Part shown: positions 35,100 through 44,048 of the stretch, one piece after another
Layout: each line of letters opens with the position of its first letter
Position numbering within the stretch: the first letter of the stretch is position 1
From: Cohnella endophytica
GTDB taxonomy: Bacteria; Bacillota; Bacilli; Paenibacillales; Paenibacillaceae
DNA: 64,000 nt
NCBI RefSeq assembly: GCF_003628305.1
Contig: NZ_RBZM01000004.1
Location: 372,001 to 436,000 of the forward strand
Direction of reading: 5' to 3'
Position numbers and translations under genes: made by a program
The notes under the pieces: generated by a model
Databases searched by the model: none
Seen by the model: only the letters and a program-made list of their open reading frames with translations
Told to the model about the DNA's origin: nothing

Positions 35100-35636
35100 A
35101 TGGAGCAGTTAATCTCGTTCTTGACGCACAATTTCTATTTCGTAATTGTCGTCGTCGGCATTTTTTATTCGATGTTCTTCCGCAAATCGCCGATCGAACG
35201 AAAGCCGAACAGAATGCCGGACTTCGGCGGCTCCGGACATCCCAGAACATCTGCGAATCCGCGGCAGCCGCATGAACCGAATCAATCGTCGCACCCGTCG
35301 CAACAACCCCTGCAGCGGCCAATCCAACAGCGTCCGCAGCCTCAGCAACGCCAAGAGCCTAATCCTCTTGCGTCAAGGCCCGCGGCCAAGCCGGACCAAT
35401 CGAAGCGGGAGGCGCCGATACGGCTCGCCGAGGCCCATGTCGACCCCTACGCGCCTGAATTGGGGCCTTCGGCGGTTGCCGGGACGTCGCAACCTAAAGC
35501 GAACGCAGCGGCTGCGAGGACGGTCGAAACGCAGCGCGTAGGCGCCGCGGCCTTATCGCGGTCGGAAATCGCCCGCGCCGTCATGTGGGCGGAAATTCTC
35601 GGTCCTCCGCGCGCGAAAAAACCGTATCGGAGATAA
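35100..35636 (+). CDS. Unknown membrane-anchored, proline/glutamine-rich protein
   Basis: The 178-residue protein begins with a transmembrane helix (FYFVIVVVGIFYSMFFRK, about residues 12-29). A low-complexity Pro/Gln/Arg-rich region follows (HPSQQPLQRPIQQRPQPQQR), then a short conserved-looking tail (LSRSEIARAVMWAEILGPPR). GAGGAGGGTAACGC precedes the ATG. It lies between floA and a strong terminator, so it is probably the last gene of an nfeD-floA operon. I do not recognise a family; the tail may bind a partner in the cytoplasm. Confidence 0.8.
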   Translation: MEQLISFLTHNFYFVIVVVGIFYSMFFRKSPIERKPNRMPDFGGSGHPRTSANPRQPHEPNQSSHPSQQPLQRPIQQRPQPQQRQEPNPLASRPAAKPDQSKREAPIRLAEAHVDPYAPELGPSAVAGTSQPKANAAAARTVETQRVGAAALSRSEIARAVMWAEILGPPRAKKPYRR

Positions 35637-35675
35637 TTCCGCGGACTTAGATTAATCATCGATGCTCTATCGATC

Positions 35676-35722
35676 AGGGACTGCCCGAAAGGCGTTTTAC
35701 GCCTTTCGGGCAGTCCCTTTTT
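35676..35722 (+). terminator. Strong Rho-independent terminator
   Basis: AGGGACTGCCCGAAAGGC pairs perfectly with its complement at 35701-35718 (18 bp, loop GTTTTAC), followed by a run of T. It separates the floA operon from the sporulation genes. Confidence 0.97.
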
Positions 35723-35766
35723 CGATTAGAGGTTTGTTTCGAATCGAGGCTTGACCGCCCGCCGCT

Positions 35767-35795
35767 TCATAAAGGGAGCATTACGCGCATATGTT
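35767..35795 (+). promoter_or_regulatory. Possible sigma-E promoter of yqfC-yqfD
   Basis: TCATAAA (35767-35773) and CATATGTT (35788-35795) are 14 bp apart, resembling the sigma-E pattern (-35 ATA-containing, -10 CATAnnnT). The yqfC and yqfD genes of Bacillus subtilis are mother-cell genes, so this fits. The match is partial. Confidence 0.45.
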
Positions 35796-35821
35796 TACCC
35801 TATAGGAGGGAGGACCGCCCA

Positions 35822-36118
35822 ATGGTGCGTGTAAGTCGGAAGCTGCGCAAATGGACCGCGACGATTCTCGACCTGCCGCAGGATGTGGTGCTGGACTTGC
35901 CGCGCATCACGATGATCGGGGGCCTTCAGGTAACGGTGGAAAATCACCGCGGGATTCTTCACTTCTCTCCGGATAACCTTCGCTTGGCCATGGATAACGG
36001 AGAAATGGAAGTGACGGGCCAAAATTTGATTATTCGCAATATCGGCGCCGAGGAAGTGTTCGTCGAAGGGAATATCTTGGGCGTGCAGCTGCGCGCCAAA
36101 GGAAAACCGCCCGGCTGA
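35822..36118 (+). CDS. yqfC: Sporulation protein YqfC
   Basis: The 98-residue protein matches YqfC: KLRKWTATILDLPQDVVLDL, RITMIGGLQVTVENHRGI and GVQLRAKGKPPG at the end. In Bacillus subtilis yqfC is made in the mother cell during sporulation and lies in front of yqfD and phoH, as here. The molecular role is not established. TAGGAGGGAGG precedes the ATG, and a possible sigma-E promoter lies about 30 bp upstream. Confidence 0.92.
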   Translation: MVRVSRKLRKWTATILDLPQDVVLDLPRITMIGGLQVTVENHRGILHFSPDNLRLAMDNGEMEVTGQNLIIRNIGAEEVFVEGNILGVQLRAKGKPPG

Positions 36119-36179
36119 AGACCGGGCGGCGGCCGCGGCGGTAGGCCGATGATTCAGGATGGGCGGGGGGAGAGCGGGT

Positions 36180-37358
36180 ATGAAAGGATCTTGGGTTGCG
36201 ATGTTGCGCGGTTACGTATGGGTCAAGCTCATCGGGGGTGAGCCGGAATCATTCCTTAACGCTGCGACTAAAGAAGGAATATCGCTTTGGAATATTTCGT
36301 TCACGAAGTCGGGCGAGCTGAATTTCGGGGTGTCGGTTCCCGATTTCTTCAAGTTGAAGCCGCTGTTGCGCCTAAACGGCAGTCGTACTCGGATTTTGTC
36401 CAAGCACGGCTTGCCTTTTCGCATGGAGCGTCTGTCCAGAAGGAAGACGTTCGCGGTCGGCATGATCGTGTTCGTGGCGGCGCTCTTTATCCTCTCTACT
36501 TTCATCTGGAACGTGAAGGTGGAAGGTAATTCCGCGATTCCGGAAGAAAAAATCCTCCAAGCCGCAAAGGCGGAGGGCATTTACTCGATGCAATGGTCGT
36601 TCCGGATGCAAGACGCAGCATCGCTCTCCCAGAGGCTAGCGTTGCGTTTGCCCGATGCGGCGTGGGTCGGGGTGGACAAGCGGGGGACGTCGATAACGAT
36701 TACGGTCATCGATTCGACCAAGCCGGACAAGAAGCCGCTGGAAGGGCCGAGGCATCTCGTGGCGAAGACGGATGCGGTCATAACCCGCATCGTCGCGGAG
36801 AGCGGGCGTCCGAAGGTAGAGCGCAACGATAGGGTACGCAAAGGAGACGTGCTGATCTCGGGCATTATCGGCGACGAAACAAACTTCAAGACGGTCGTTT
36901 CCAAAGGCAAAGTGATGGGACTCGTCTGGCACGAGTACCGCATTGCGTCTCCGCTCGCGACGAAAACGAAAAATTTCACCGGCGTTTCTCAGGACCGAAA
37001 ATATTTGATCATCGGCAACAGGGCATTGCAAATATCGGGGTACAAAGGAGAAGAATACGGTAGCTCTCTGACGAGAACGTCGGTTCAACGCACACGATTG
37101 TGGAACCGGATGCTGCCGTTCGGCACGATGACGGAGCATGAACTGGAAGTCACGGAGATCGAGTCCGAACTGACCCCGACCGAGGCAAAGGAAGCGGGGC
37201 TTGCACAGGCGCGCGCCGAAATAAAAGTCAAATGGGGACAGGATGCGACGATTAAAGCGGAAAACATTTTGCATGAACATACCGAGAATGGTAAAGTGAT
37301 GTTAACCGTTTTATTTGAAGTAGAACAATCCATAGAGATGGAACGTCCAATAGGATAA
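36180..37358 (+). CDS. yqfD: Sporulation protein YqfD
   Basis: The 392-residue protein has a soluble N-terminal domain (GYVWVKLIGGEPESFLNAAT), one central transmembrane helix (VGMIVFVAALFILSTFIWNV, about residues 93-112) and an extracytoplasmic POTRA-like region (VEGNSAIPEEKILQAAKAEG). That is the layout of YqfD, an outer-forespore-membrane protein needed for efficient sporulation. ATG 36180 has GGGGGGA upstream, whereas ATG 36159 does not. It follows yqfC after 61 bp and probably shares its transcript; phoH is 29 bp downstream. Confidence 0.93.
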   Translation: MKGSWVAMLRGYVWVKLIGGEPESFLNAATKEGISLWNISFTKSGELNFGVSVPDFFKLKPLLRLNGSRTRILSKHGLPFRMERLSRRKTFAVGMIVFVAALFILSTFIWNVKVEGNSAIPEEKILQAAKAEGIYSMQWSFRMQDAASLSQRLALRLPDAAWVGVDKRGTSITITVIDSTKPDKKPLEGPRHLVAKTDAVITRIVAESGRPKVERNDRVRKGDVLISGIIGDETNFKTVVSKGKVMGLVWHEYRIASPLATKTKNFTGVSQDRKYLIIGNRALQISGYKGEEYGSSLTRTSVQRTRLWNRMLPFGTMTEHELEVTEIESELTPTEAKEAGLAQARAEIKVKWGQDATIKAENILHEHTENGKVMLTVLFEVEQSIEMERPIG

Positions 37359-37387
37359 GCGTCTTCGATTAGGGGGAATGAGTTTTT

Positions 37388-38353
37388 TTGACGGAACTGA
37401 AACAATACACGACAATCCCGTTACGTAACGCGGCCGAAGGCTTGGCGGTATTCGGTCCCCAGGACAAATTCCTGCGACTAATCGAGAAGGAAACCGTATC
37501 GCTTATCCATTCCAGGGATGCGGAAATCTATATTGAAGGACCGCAAGATGAGGTACGCTCGCTGGAGCAGCTGTTCGAGACGCTGATCCAACTCGTCCAG
37601 GGCGGGCTCCAACTGAACGAACGCGACGTCCGTTACGCATTGGAACTGTCGCGAGAAATGAAAGCGGACGAGCTCCTTTCCTTGTTCAAAGGGGAAATCA
37701 CGGCGACGTTCCGCGGCAAGCCCGTCATTCCGAAGACGCTCGGACAGCGGCATTACGTTACGACGATCCGCAAGAAGGACATCGTCTTCGGCATCGGACC
37801 GGCAGGGACCGGGAAAACCTACCTCGCCGTCATGTGCGCCGTAGCGGCTTTGAAGGAAGGCAGAGTTAAGCGGATCATGCTGACTCGGCCGGCGGTCGAG
37901 GCGGGAGAGAGCCTAGGGTTCCTTCCGGGCGATCTGCAAGAGAAGGTCGACCCATATTTGCGACCGTTATACGACGCTTTGAACGATGCGCTCGGCTTGG
38001 AAGGCGTCGCGAAGGCGATGGAACGCGGGCAAATCGAAATCGCTCCGCTCGCCTACATGCGGGGACGGACGCTGGACGATTCGTTCGTCATTCTCGACGA
38101 AGCCCAGAACACGACGCCGGAACAAATGAAAATGTTCCTGACGCGGCTAGGTTTCGGCTCACGAATGGTCATTACGGGCGACGTGACCCAGATCGATTTG
38201 CCGAAAGGAAAAAAATCCGGTTTGATCGAAGCGGAACGCATTCTAAGGGAAATCGAAGAAATCGGCATGGTGTACTTTACGGATCAAGACGTCGTGAGGC
38301 ACGCCCTCGTCCAAAAAATCATTTTGGCTTATAACGACCATAGCGAACAATAA
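37388..38353 (+). CDS. phoH: PhoH family ATPase
   Basis: The 321-residue protein has the PhoH NTPase core with GPAGTGKTYLAVMCAV (Walker A), RTLDDSFVILDEAQNTTPEQ (Walker B) and GDVTQIDLP. An N-terminal KH-like region precedes the core. Its place in front of pgpH and ybeY suggests a role in RNA metabolism. The start is TTG 37388 behind AGGGGG, with a run of seven T just before it. It begins a tightly packed series that runs to era. Confidence 0.95.
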   Translation: MTELKQYTTIPLRNAAEGLAVFGPQDKFLRLIEKETVSLIHSRDAEIYIEGPQDEVRSLEQLFETLIQLVQGGLQLNERDVRYALELSREMKADELLSLFKGEITATFRGKPVIPKTLGQRHYVTTIRKKDIVFGIGPAGTGKTYLAVMCAVAALKEGRVKRIMLTRPAVEAGESLGFLPGDLQEKVDPYLRPLYDALNDALGLEGVAKAMERGQIEIAPLAYMRGRTLDDSFVILDEAQNTTPEQMKMFLTRLGFGSRMVITGDVTQIDLPKGKKSGLIEAERILREIEEIGMVYFTDQDVVRHALVQKIILAYNDHSEQ

Positions 38354-38375
38354 CAATAAGGGAGGGGAGCGCCGG

Positions 38376-40670
38376 ATGAGTCGGAAGATCAACGGCCAGC
38401 CAAGCAATCCGCTTACCTTATCGGGGGCAGCGGCAGGATGGAAGCAAAGCGCGGCGATGCGCTGGCTCCTGCTCCTGCTTTTTGTATTTTTGTTTTATTT
38501 CAGCGTAGCTCCCCGGCTCGTTCCGGAGACGTACGACATTACGCTGAACGGCAAGAGCGAGAAGGACATACGCGCTCCCCGCCAAGAGCTGGACGAAAAG
38601 GCGACGTTGCAAGCGCAGGAAGAAGCCGCCGAGAAGGTCGCTCCGATCTATTCGATCGTGGCATTGCGGAACGAAGCGTTGATCGACGATCTCTTCACGC
38701 GAATTGAAGAGCTTAACCTGGACGATCAGATAACGGAAACCGACAAGGTCGATATTTTCCGCAGGGTCATTCCCGAGCGCGTGCAACAATATGTAGAGAA
38801 CTTCGTAGCCGCGAATAAAGGCTCGGAGACGTATTCCGAGGGCTTGTTGGCGGAAATGCAGAAAGTCGTGCAGTCCCAATCGTACGCGATTCCCGAAGAA
38901 ACCTTCTACAAGATTCCTAGGCTGACTGCGACGCAATTGCAGGAAATGCGTCCCGTCGGAAAAGATATCGTACGAAAGCTGACCGGAGAGTCACTGACGC
39001 AAGCGGAAACGGCTCGAACGAAAGTAGCCGAGTTCGTCAACGCGAGCTCGTTGTCGCTTAAGACGGAGCGGGAAATCGTGCAGGAGCTGGCGCGGATCGC
39101 GATACTGCCCAATAAGTTTTACGATAAGCAAGCCACGGAAGAAGCGAAGGTCGAGGCAAAGCAGAATACGCAGCCCGTCTTGATCAAGCAAGGGGATATC
39201 GTGGTCAAAGCGGGGCAGGTGATCACGCAGAACCTGTACGAGAAGCTCGACTCCCTCGGTCTGCTTAAGGAACGCAAAAACTATTTGCCGCAATTGGGCG
39301 TGTTATTGTTCGCGATTATTTTCACCTTGGCGCTATATGGCTACGGCGAATTGACAGCCGCATCTTCGGCATCGTCGCTGAAACGCACGAACGTTCAGTG
39401 GGTCATGCTGCTGCTGATTTTCGCGCTTAACTTATTGTTCATGCACCTCGTCGCCTTGACGCACAGCTCGGACTGGCCTTACGTCGGGTATTTGGCTCCG
39501 ATCGCGATGGGGAGCATGCTCGTTACGTTGTTGCTGGACGTGCATTTGGGGCTCGTCAGCTCCTTCCTGTTCACATTGATGGCCAGCATGATCTTGAACG
39601 TGGAGCAGGAGCATATTTTCGACTTCCATTACGGGTTCGTCGCGGCAGTCGTTTCGTTCACTGCCGTGTTATCCATTCATCGGGCGAGCCAGCGTTCCTC
39701 CATCCTTAAGGCGGGAATCATGGTCAGCCTGTTCGGTTCGGTTGCCGTTCTGGCCCTCATGCTGGTCAGCCCGGAGCCAAGTCGCACCGCGCTTGTCCAA
39801 TCGGTTATTTTCATGTTGTCCAGCGGGCTGCTAACGGCCGTGCTCGTTATCGGTTTGATGCCGTTCTTCGAAGTCACGTTCGGCATACTGTCCGCGCTGA
39901 AGCTCGTGGAGCTGTCCAATCCGAATCATCCGTTGCTGCGCAAGCTGCTGACGGAAACGCCCGGAACTTACCATCACAGCCTGATGGTGGGCAACCTCTC
40001 GGAAGCCGCCGCCGAATCGGTCGGGGCCAACGGCTTGCTCTGCAGGGTCGGATCGTTCTATCATGATGTCGGTAAGACGAAAAGACCGCTCTACTTTATC
40101 GAGAACCAGAATGCTTCGGGAAATCCGCACGATAAGCTCGACCCGAAGGTCAGCGCATCGATCATAATCGCGCATGCCAAGGATGGAGCGGATATGCTGA
40201 AAGCCCATAAGCTGCCAAAGCCGATCAGGGATATCGCCGAGCAACATCACGGCACGACGTTCCTGAAGTACTTTTACTACAAAGCGGTGAAGCAGGCTCA
40301 GGAGCAGGGCGTCGAGAACGAATGGACGGAAGACGATTATCGTTATCCGGGCCCTAAGGCGCAATCCAAAGAGGCCGCGATCGTAGGCATTGCCGACTGC
40401 GTTGAAGCCGCCGTCCGCTCGTTGAATCATCCGAAGGTCGAGCAGATCGAGGACATTATCGGGAAGATTATCAAGGACAGGCTAGACGATAATCAGTTCA
40501 ACGAATGCGATCTGACGTTGCGCGAATTGGACAAGATCGCGGAGACGCTCAAGGAAACGGTCATCGGCATGTTCCATTCGCGAATCGAGTATCCCGACGA
40601 TAAAGAAATGAAAAAATTGAAAGAAACGAAGGAGATCAAACATGAGCTTACAGCTGGAGTGGATCGATGA
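38376..40670 (+). CDS. pgpH: PgpH-type HD phosphohydrolase (cyclic-di-AMP phosphodiesterase, YqfF)
   Basis: The 764-residue protein has an N-terminal membrane helix (WLLLLLFVFLFYFSV) and a large extracytoplasmic domain (about residues 45-300). Seven transmembrane helices follow (about 305-505), then a cytoplasmic HD domain with KLLTETPGTYHHSLMVGN, FYHDVGKTKRP (HD metal ligands), DIAEQHHGTTF and GIADCVEAAVRS. This 7TMR-HD layout is that of PgpH, which cleaves the second messenger c-di-AMP. GGGAGGGGAGCG precedes the ATG. It overlaps ybeY by 29 bp. Confidence 0.95.
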   Translation: MSRKINGQPSNPLTLSGAAAGWKQSAAMRWLLLLLFVFLFYFSVAPRLVPETYDITLNGKSEKDIRAPRQELDEKATLQAQEEAAEKVAPIYSIVALRNEALIDDLFTRIEELNLDDQITETDKVDIFRRVIPERVQQYVENFVAANKGSETYSEGLLAEMQKVVQSQSYAIPEETFYKIPRLTATQLQEMRPVGKDIVRKLTGESLTQAETARTKVAEFVNASSLSLKTEREIVQELARIAILPNKFYDKQATEEAKVEAKQNTQPVLIKQGDIVVKAGQVITQNLYEKLDSLGLLKERKNYLPQLGVLLFAIIFTLALYGYGELTAASSASSLKRTNVQWVMLLLIFALNLLFMHLVALTHSSDWPYVGYLAPIAMGSMLVTLLLDVHLGLVSSFLFTLMASMILNVEQEHIFDFHYGFVAAVVSFTAVLSIHRASQRSSILKAGIMVSLFGSVAVLALMLVSPEPSRTALVQSVIFMLSSGLLTAVLVIGLMPFFEVTFGILSALKLVELSNPNHPLLRKLLTETPGTYHHSLMVGNLSEAAAESVGANGLLCRVGSFYHDVGKTKRPLYFIENQNASGNPHDKLDPKVSASIIIAHAKDGADMLKAHKLPKPIRDIAEQHHGTTFLKYFYYKAVKQAQEQGVENEWTEDDYRYPGPKAQSKEAAIVGIADCVEAAVRSLNHPKVEQIEDIIGKIIKDRLDDNQFNECDLTLRELDKIAETLKETVIGMFHSRIEYPDDKEMKKLKETKEIKHELTAGVDR

Positions 40671-41187
40671 GCGTGAAGGCGGCGCGGGGGAGCGCGAGGA
40701 GCAATGGATGGCGCTGCTCGAGAAGCTGCTTCGCATCGCGGGCGAGAAGGAACAGGTAACGGAGGGAATCGTTACCTTGACGCTGACGGACGATGAAGGA
40801 ATCCGCGAGCTGAACCGTCAATATCGCGGATTGGACAAACCGACCGACGTGCTTAGCTTTTCCTTGATCGAAGGCGAAGAGCCGGAAATCCGTTACGAGG
40901 GAGAATACGAAGCCTCCGAAGAAAGCGAAGAAGGAGACGGGGAATGGACGGACGAGGCGCAAGCCGCGAGCCCGTATTCCGAATTGCTCGGCGACATCGT
41001 CATCTCGATTCCGCGCGCGGAAGCCCAGGCGGAAGAGTATGGACATAGCTTCGAGCGAGAGCTCGGCTTCCTGTTCGTTCACGGTTTCTTGCACGTTGTC
41101 GGGCACGACCACGCGGACGAAGCGCAAGAGAAGGAAATGTTCGCCAAGCAAGAGCTGGTGCTGCAGGAAGCCGGCTTAACGCGATGA
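40642..41187 (+). CDS. ybeY: Endoribonuclease YbeY (16S rRNA maturation)
   Basis: The 181-residue metalloprotein carries the zinc motif HGFLHVVGHDHADE (HxxxHxxGHDH) near its end and LNRQYRGLDKPTDVLSFSL in the core. It acts in 16S 3'-end processing and ribosome quality control. It is about 25 residues longer than Bacillus subtilis YbeY. The surplus is a highly acidic insertion (about residues 80-108, EYEASEESEEGDGEWTDEA) before the SPYSELLGDIVIS strand. The ATG at 40642 lies inside the pgpH end and follows AAGGAG. It overlaps dgkA by 4 bp. Confidence 0.95.
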   Translation: MSLQLEWIDEREGGAGEREEQWMALLEKLLRIAGEKEQVTEGIVTLTLTDDEGIRELNRQYRGLDKPTDVLSFSLIEGEEPEIRYEGEYEASEESEEGDGEWTDEAQAASPYSELLGDIVISIPRAEAQAEEYGHSFERELGFLFVHGFLHVVGHDHADEAQEKEMFAKQELVLQEAGLTR

Positions 41188-41558
41188 GCGGCTGGCGTTC
41201 GCGGGAGATTCATTCATTCCGCTGCGCGATAGCCGGAATCTACGCGGCTCTGCGCGGCGAACGCCATATGCAATTTCATTTCGCCGCGGCGATCGCCGTC
41301 GTAGCCGCGGGTTTCTGGTTGCAGGTCGGGCGAGAGGATTGGTTATGGTTATCCGCAGCGATCGCCGTAGTATGGGTAGCGGAGTTATTCAATACCGCGA
41401 TCGAGCGGGTAGTCGACATGGCTTCGCCGGGCATGCATCCGCTCGCGAAAGCCGCCAAAGATACGGCGGCAGGGGCGGTACTAGTAACGTCGCTTTTCGC
41501 AGTGATCGTCGGAGTGATCGTGCTCGGACCGCCGCTATGGGATACTTTTCGTAAATAA
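41184..41558 (+). CDS. dgkA: Diacylglycerol/undecaprenol kinase family protein (DgkA)
   Basis: The 124-residue protein has three transmembrane helices and the family motifs GERHMQFHF, ELFNTAIERVVD (ENTAIE-like) and KAAKDTAAGAVL. In Gram-positive bacteria this family phosphorylates undecaprenol to feed wall synthesis. Its ATG overlaps the ybeY stop in an ATGA arrangement. It sits between ybeY and cdd, exactly as in Bacillus subtilis. Confidence 0.94.
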   Translation: MSGWRSREIHSFRCAIAGIYAALRGERHMQFHFAAAIAVVAAGFWLQVGREDWLWLSAAIAVVWVAELFNTAIERVVDMASPGMHPLAKAAKDTAAGAVLVTSLFAVIVGVIVLGPPLWDTFRK

Positions 41559-41582
41559 TTACAACTACTGGGGGCTATTTTA

Positions 41583-42008
41583 ATGGGATTCAATGGACTT
41601 TCTTACTCGATCGAGCAATTGTTGGAAGCGGCGAAGGAAGCGCGCGCCAAAGCTTACGTACCTTACTCGGGATTCGGCGTGGGCGCCGTCCTCATCGATT
41701 CGGACGGACAAATGCACAAGGGATGCAACGTGGAGAACGCGGCTTACAGCCCGACGAATTGCGCGGAGCGCACGGCTCTGCACCGCGCCATCGCGGACGG
41801 TCGTCAAGCGGGAGAATTCAAGGCGATAGCCGTCATCGCGGATACCGATCTTCCGGTTACGCCTTGCGGCGTCTGCCGTCAAGTGCTGGCCGAGCTCTGC
41901 GATCCGGATATGACCGTGATCTTAGGGAACATGCAAGGTGAACACCGTGTAACGACCGTGTCGGAATTGCTTCCGGGAGCGTTTACATCCCGGGACTTGA
42001 ACAAATGA
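41583..42008 (+). CDS. cdd: Cytidine deaminase
   Basis: The 141-residue enzyme deaminates cytidine and deoxycytidine to uridines. The zinc site is visible as NCAERTAL (Cys ligand and catalytic Glu) and PCGVCRQVL (two Cys ligands). This three-cysteine form is the tetrameric type usual for Bacillus. GGGGGC precedes the ATG, 24 bp after dgkA. Confidence 0.96.
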   Translation: MGFNGLSYSIEQLLEAAKEARAKAYVPYSGFGVGAVLIDSDGQMHKGCNVENAAYSPTNCAERTALHRAIADGRQAGEFKAIAVIADTDLPVTPCGVCRQVLAELCDPDMTVILGNMQGEHRVTTVSELLPGAFTSRDLNK

Positions 42009-42035
42009 ACGGACTAGATTGAAGGAGATTAGCAC

Positions 42036-42938
42036 ATGCAGAAAAAAGGCTTTAAATCGGGCTTCGTGGCGATCGTCGGCCGACCGAACGTAGGCAAATC
42101 TACGTTAATGAACCAAGTTATCGGACAGAAGATCGCGATCATGTCGGATAAGCCACAGACGACGCGGAACAAAATCCATGGCGTCTATACGACGGACGAC
42201 GTGCAAATCGTCTTCTTGGATACGCCAGGCATTCACAAGCCGAACTCCAAGCTGGGTAATTATATGGTGAAAGCCGCGGAGAGCGCTTTGAACGAGGTGG
42301 AAGCGATCCTGTTCCTTACGGACGTCACCGAAGAACTCGGCGGCGGCGACCGCTACATTATCGAACAGCTCAAGAAGGTCAAAGATACGCCTGTTTTCCT
42401 CGTGCTGAACAAAATCGATAAAATCCATCCCGAAGCAATGCTGCCGGTCATCGATAAATTCCGCAAACAAATGGATTTCGCGGAAATCGTGCCCGTATCG
42501 GCTTTGAACGGGAATAACGTAAATGCGTTGCTCGAACAAGTATCGCGTTACTTGAAAGAAGGTCCGATGTATTATCCCGCGGACCAGCTTACCGATCATC
42601 CCGAGCAATTCGTGTGCGCGGAGCTCATTCGCGAGAAGTTGTTGCAGCTTACCCGCGAGGAAGTACCGCATTCGATCGCGGTCGAGATCGAGAGCATGAG
42701 CGTGGCGCCTAACGGACTCGTGAACATCGGAGCGGTTATTTTCGTCGAACGCGACTCCCAAAAAGGAATTATTATCGGCAAGAGCGGCGCGTTGCTCAAG
42801 GAAGTCGGCAAGCTTGCGAGGCTTGATATGGAGCGGCTGCTCGGCTCCAAGATTTTCCTCGAGTTATGGGTAAAGGTCAACAAGGACTGGCGCAATCGCG
42901 ATTCGCTGCTGAAGACGCTCGGTTACAGGGAAGAATAG
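42036..42938 (+). CDS. era: GTPase Era
   Basis: The 300-residue protein has an N-terminal GTPase domain with GRPNVGKST (G1), DTPGIHKP (G3) and NKIDKI (G4), and a C-terminal KH domain ([20 protein letters not shown]) that binds the 16S rRNA 3' end. It acts in small-subunit assembly. GAAGGAGA precedes the ATG. It follows cdd by 27 bp. The 120 bp behind it hold no gene but carry a short ATACGC-CC-GCGTAT inverted repeat near 42955. Confidence 0.98.
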   Translation: MQKKGFKSGFVAIVGRPNVGKSTLMNQVIGQKIAIMSDKPQTTRNKIHGVYTTDDVQIVFLDTPGIHKPNSKLGNYMVKAAESALNEVEAILFLTDVTEELGGGDRYIIEQLKKVKDTPVFLVLNKIDKIHPEAMLPVIDKFRKQMDFAEIVPVSALNGNNVNALLEQVSRYLKEGPMYYPADQLTDHPEQFVCAELIREKLLQLTREEVPHSIAVEIESMSVAPNGLVNIGAVIFVERDSQKGIIIGKSGALLKEVGKLARLDMERLLGSKIFLELWVKVNKDWRNRDSLLKTLGYREE

Positions 42939-43059
42939 CGTACTAGGAATTCATACGCCCGCGTATCGAATAAAAAGTGTCAGGCATATCGTGGCTTCCC
43001 GCGAGACATCCTAATCCGTGAAGATGCAATTCATTTTCGCCCGGAGAGGATGAGGCGCT

Positions 43060-43209
43060 GTGCGGGATTTCACGTGGCACGTGTTTACGCAAACCGGCGA
43101 TATCGAAGCTTATTTGCTTTATAATGAGGTACGCAATCTCGGGAACTCCGAGCTCGGCGCGACTGCCGGGACGGAAGACGAAGAGAACAGCGTAGAGGAC
43201 GAGGAATGA
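43060..43209 (+). CDS. yqzL: YqzL family protein (very short gene)
   Basis: This 49-codon gene starts at GTG 43060 after GGAGAGGATGAGG and ends in TGA at 43207-43209. Its product begins (V)RDFTWHVFTQTGDIEAYLLY and continues as NEVRNLGNSELGA before an acidic tail. The DFTW-hVFxQTGxIdaYLL pattern is that of YqzL, a small Bacillales protein encoded between era and recO, precisely this location. No function is known. The recO start follows within 6 bp, so translation of the two is probably coupled. Confidence 0.88.
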   Translation: MRDFTWHVFTQTGDIEAYLLYNEVRNLGNSELGATAGTEDEENSVEDEE

Positions 43210-43215
43210 TGACCG

Positions 43216-44016
43216 TTGTTATATCGGGTCGAAGGGTTGGTCATCCGCAGCACCGATTACGGCGAAGGTAATAAAATCATCACCCTGCTTACGCCGAGTT
43301 ACGGCAAGCAGGGCATTGTCGTGCGCGGGGCCAAGAAGCTGAAGAGCCGTTACGGCTCGCTCGCGCAGCTTTTTACATACGGAGACTATTCCTACTACAA
43401 GACCGGCTCGCTCGGTTCCCTGAACAGCGGCGAGATCATTCGTTCGTTTCATGAGCTGAGGGAAGGCTTGGAAGGTCCTGCTTACGCGTCTTACGCGGCG
43501 GAACTGACGGATCGGGCCATTAACGACGACGAAGCCGCGGCGTATTTGTACCATCAGTTAATGGCATGCCAAGTCGCGCTTGCCGAAGGTAAAGACCCGC
43601 AGATCGTGCTTCGGGCATATGAAATGAAGGTCGTTCAAGCGGCGGGCTACTCTCCGATGCTGGACGAATGCGTGAGCTGCGGGAGACAGGACGGATCGTT
43701 TCGTTTTAGTTCGACGGCAGGCGGCGCTTTATGTTATCTCTGCAAGCATCGGGATCCTTCGGCACTGGAGCTGGAGGATGGCGTCTGGCGGTTGCTTCGA
43801 GTGTTCGCGGCTCTCGATATGCGGAGGCTCGGCAATATCGCCGTACGGGAAAGCTCCAAACGCCAGGTACAGCTCGCTTTGAAGCGCTGGATGGACACGC
43901 ATTTGAACTTGAACCTGAAGTCGCGGCATTTCCTGGAGCAGATGGACAAATACTCCGACATGCTCGGGGAGCGCACGAAGCGTCCCGATCCGGAAACCGG
44001 AGACGGGGCGGTTTGA
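43216..44016 (+). CDS. recO: DNA repair protein RecO
   Basis: The 266-residue protein has an N-terminal OB-fold (MLYRVEGLVIRSTDYGEGNK, GIVVRGAKKLKSRYGS), a helical domain and a zinc finger (CVSCGRQDG and CYLCKH). RecO loads RecA on SSB-coated DNA with RecR and RecF. The start is TTG 43216 after the yqzL stop. The -35 box of the glyQS promoter overlaps its stop codon. Confidence 0.95.
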   Translation: MLYRVEGLVIRSTDYGEGNKIITLLTPSYGKQGIVVRGAKKLKSRYGSLAQLFTYGDYSYYKTGSLGSLNSGEIIRSFHELREGLEGPAYASYAAELTDRAINDDEAAAYLYHQLMACQVALAEGKDPQIVLRAYEMKVVQAAGYSPMLDECVSCGRQDGSFRFSSTAGGALCYLCKHRDPSALELEDGVWRLLRVFAALDMRRLGNIAVRESSKRQVQLALKRWMDTHLNLNLKSRHFLEQMDKYSDMLGERTKRPDPETGDGAV

Positions 44017-44042
44017 CAGGCTGCGGCGCTGTGGTTTAGAAT
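44013..44042 (+). promoter_or_regulatory. Sigma-A promoter of glyQS
   Basis: TTGACA (44013-44018) includes the recO stop codon and lies 18 bp before TAGAAT (44037-44042). It starts the T-box leader RNA near 44049. Confidence 0.8.
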
Positions 44043-44048
44043 GGCATC

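Noticed and set aside
37378..37400. An ATG in another frame before phoH with a T7 run, suggesting slippage
   Set aside because: The ATG lies directly against the AGGGGG site with no usable spacing. TTG 37388 explains the start without frameshifting.
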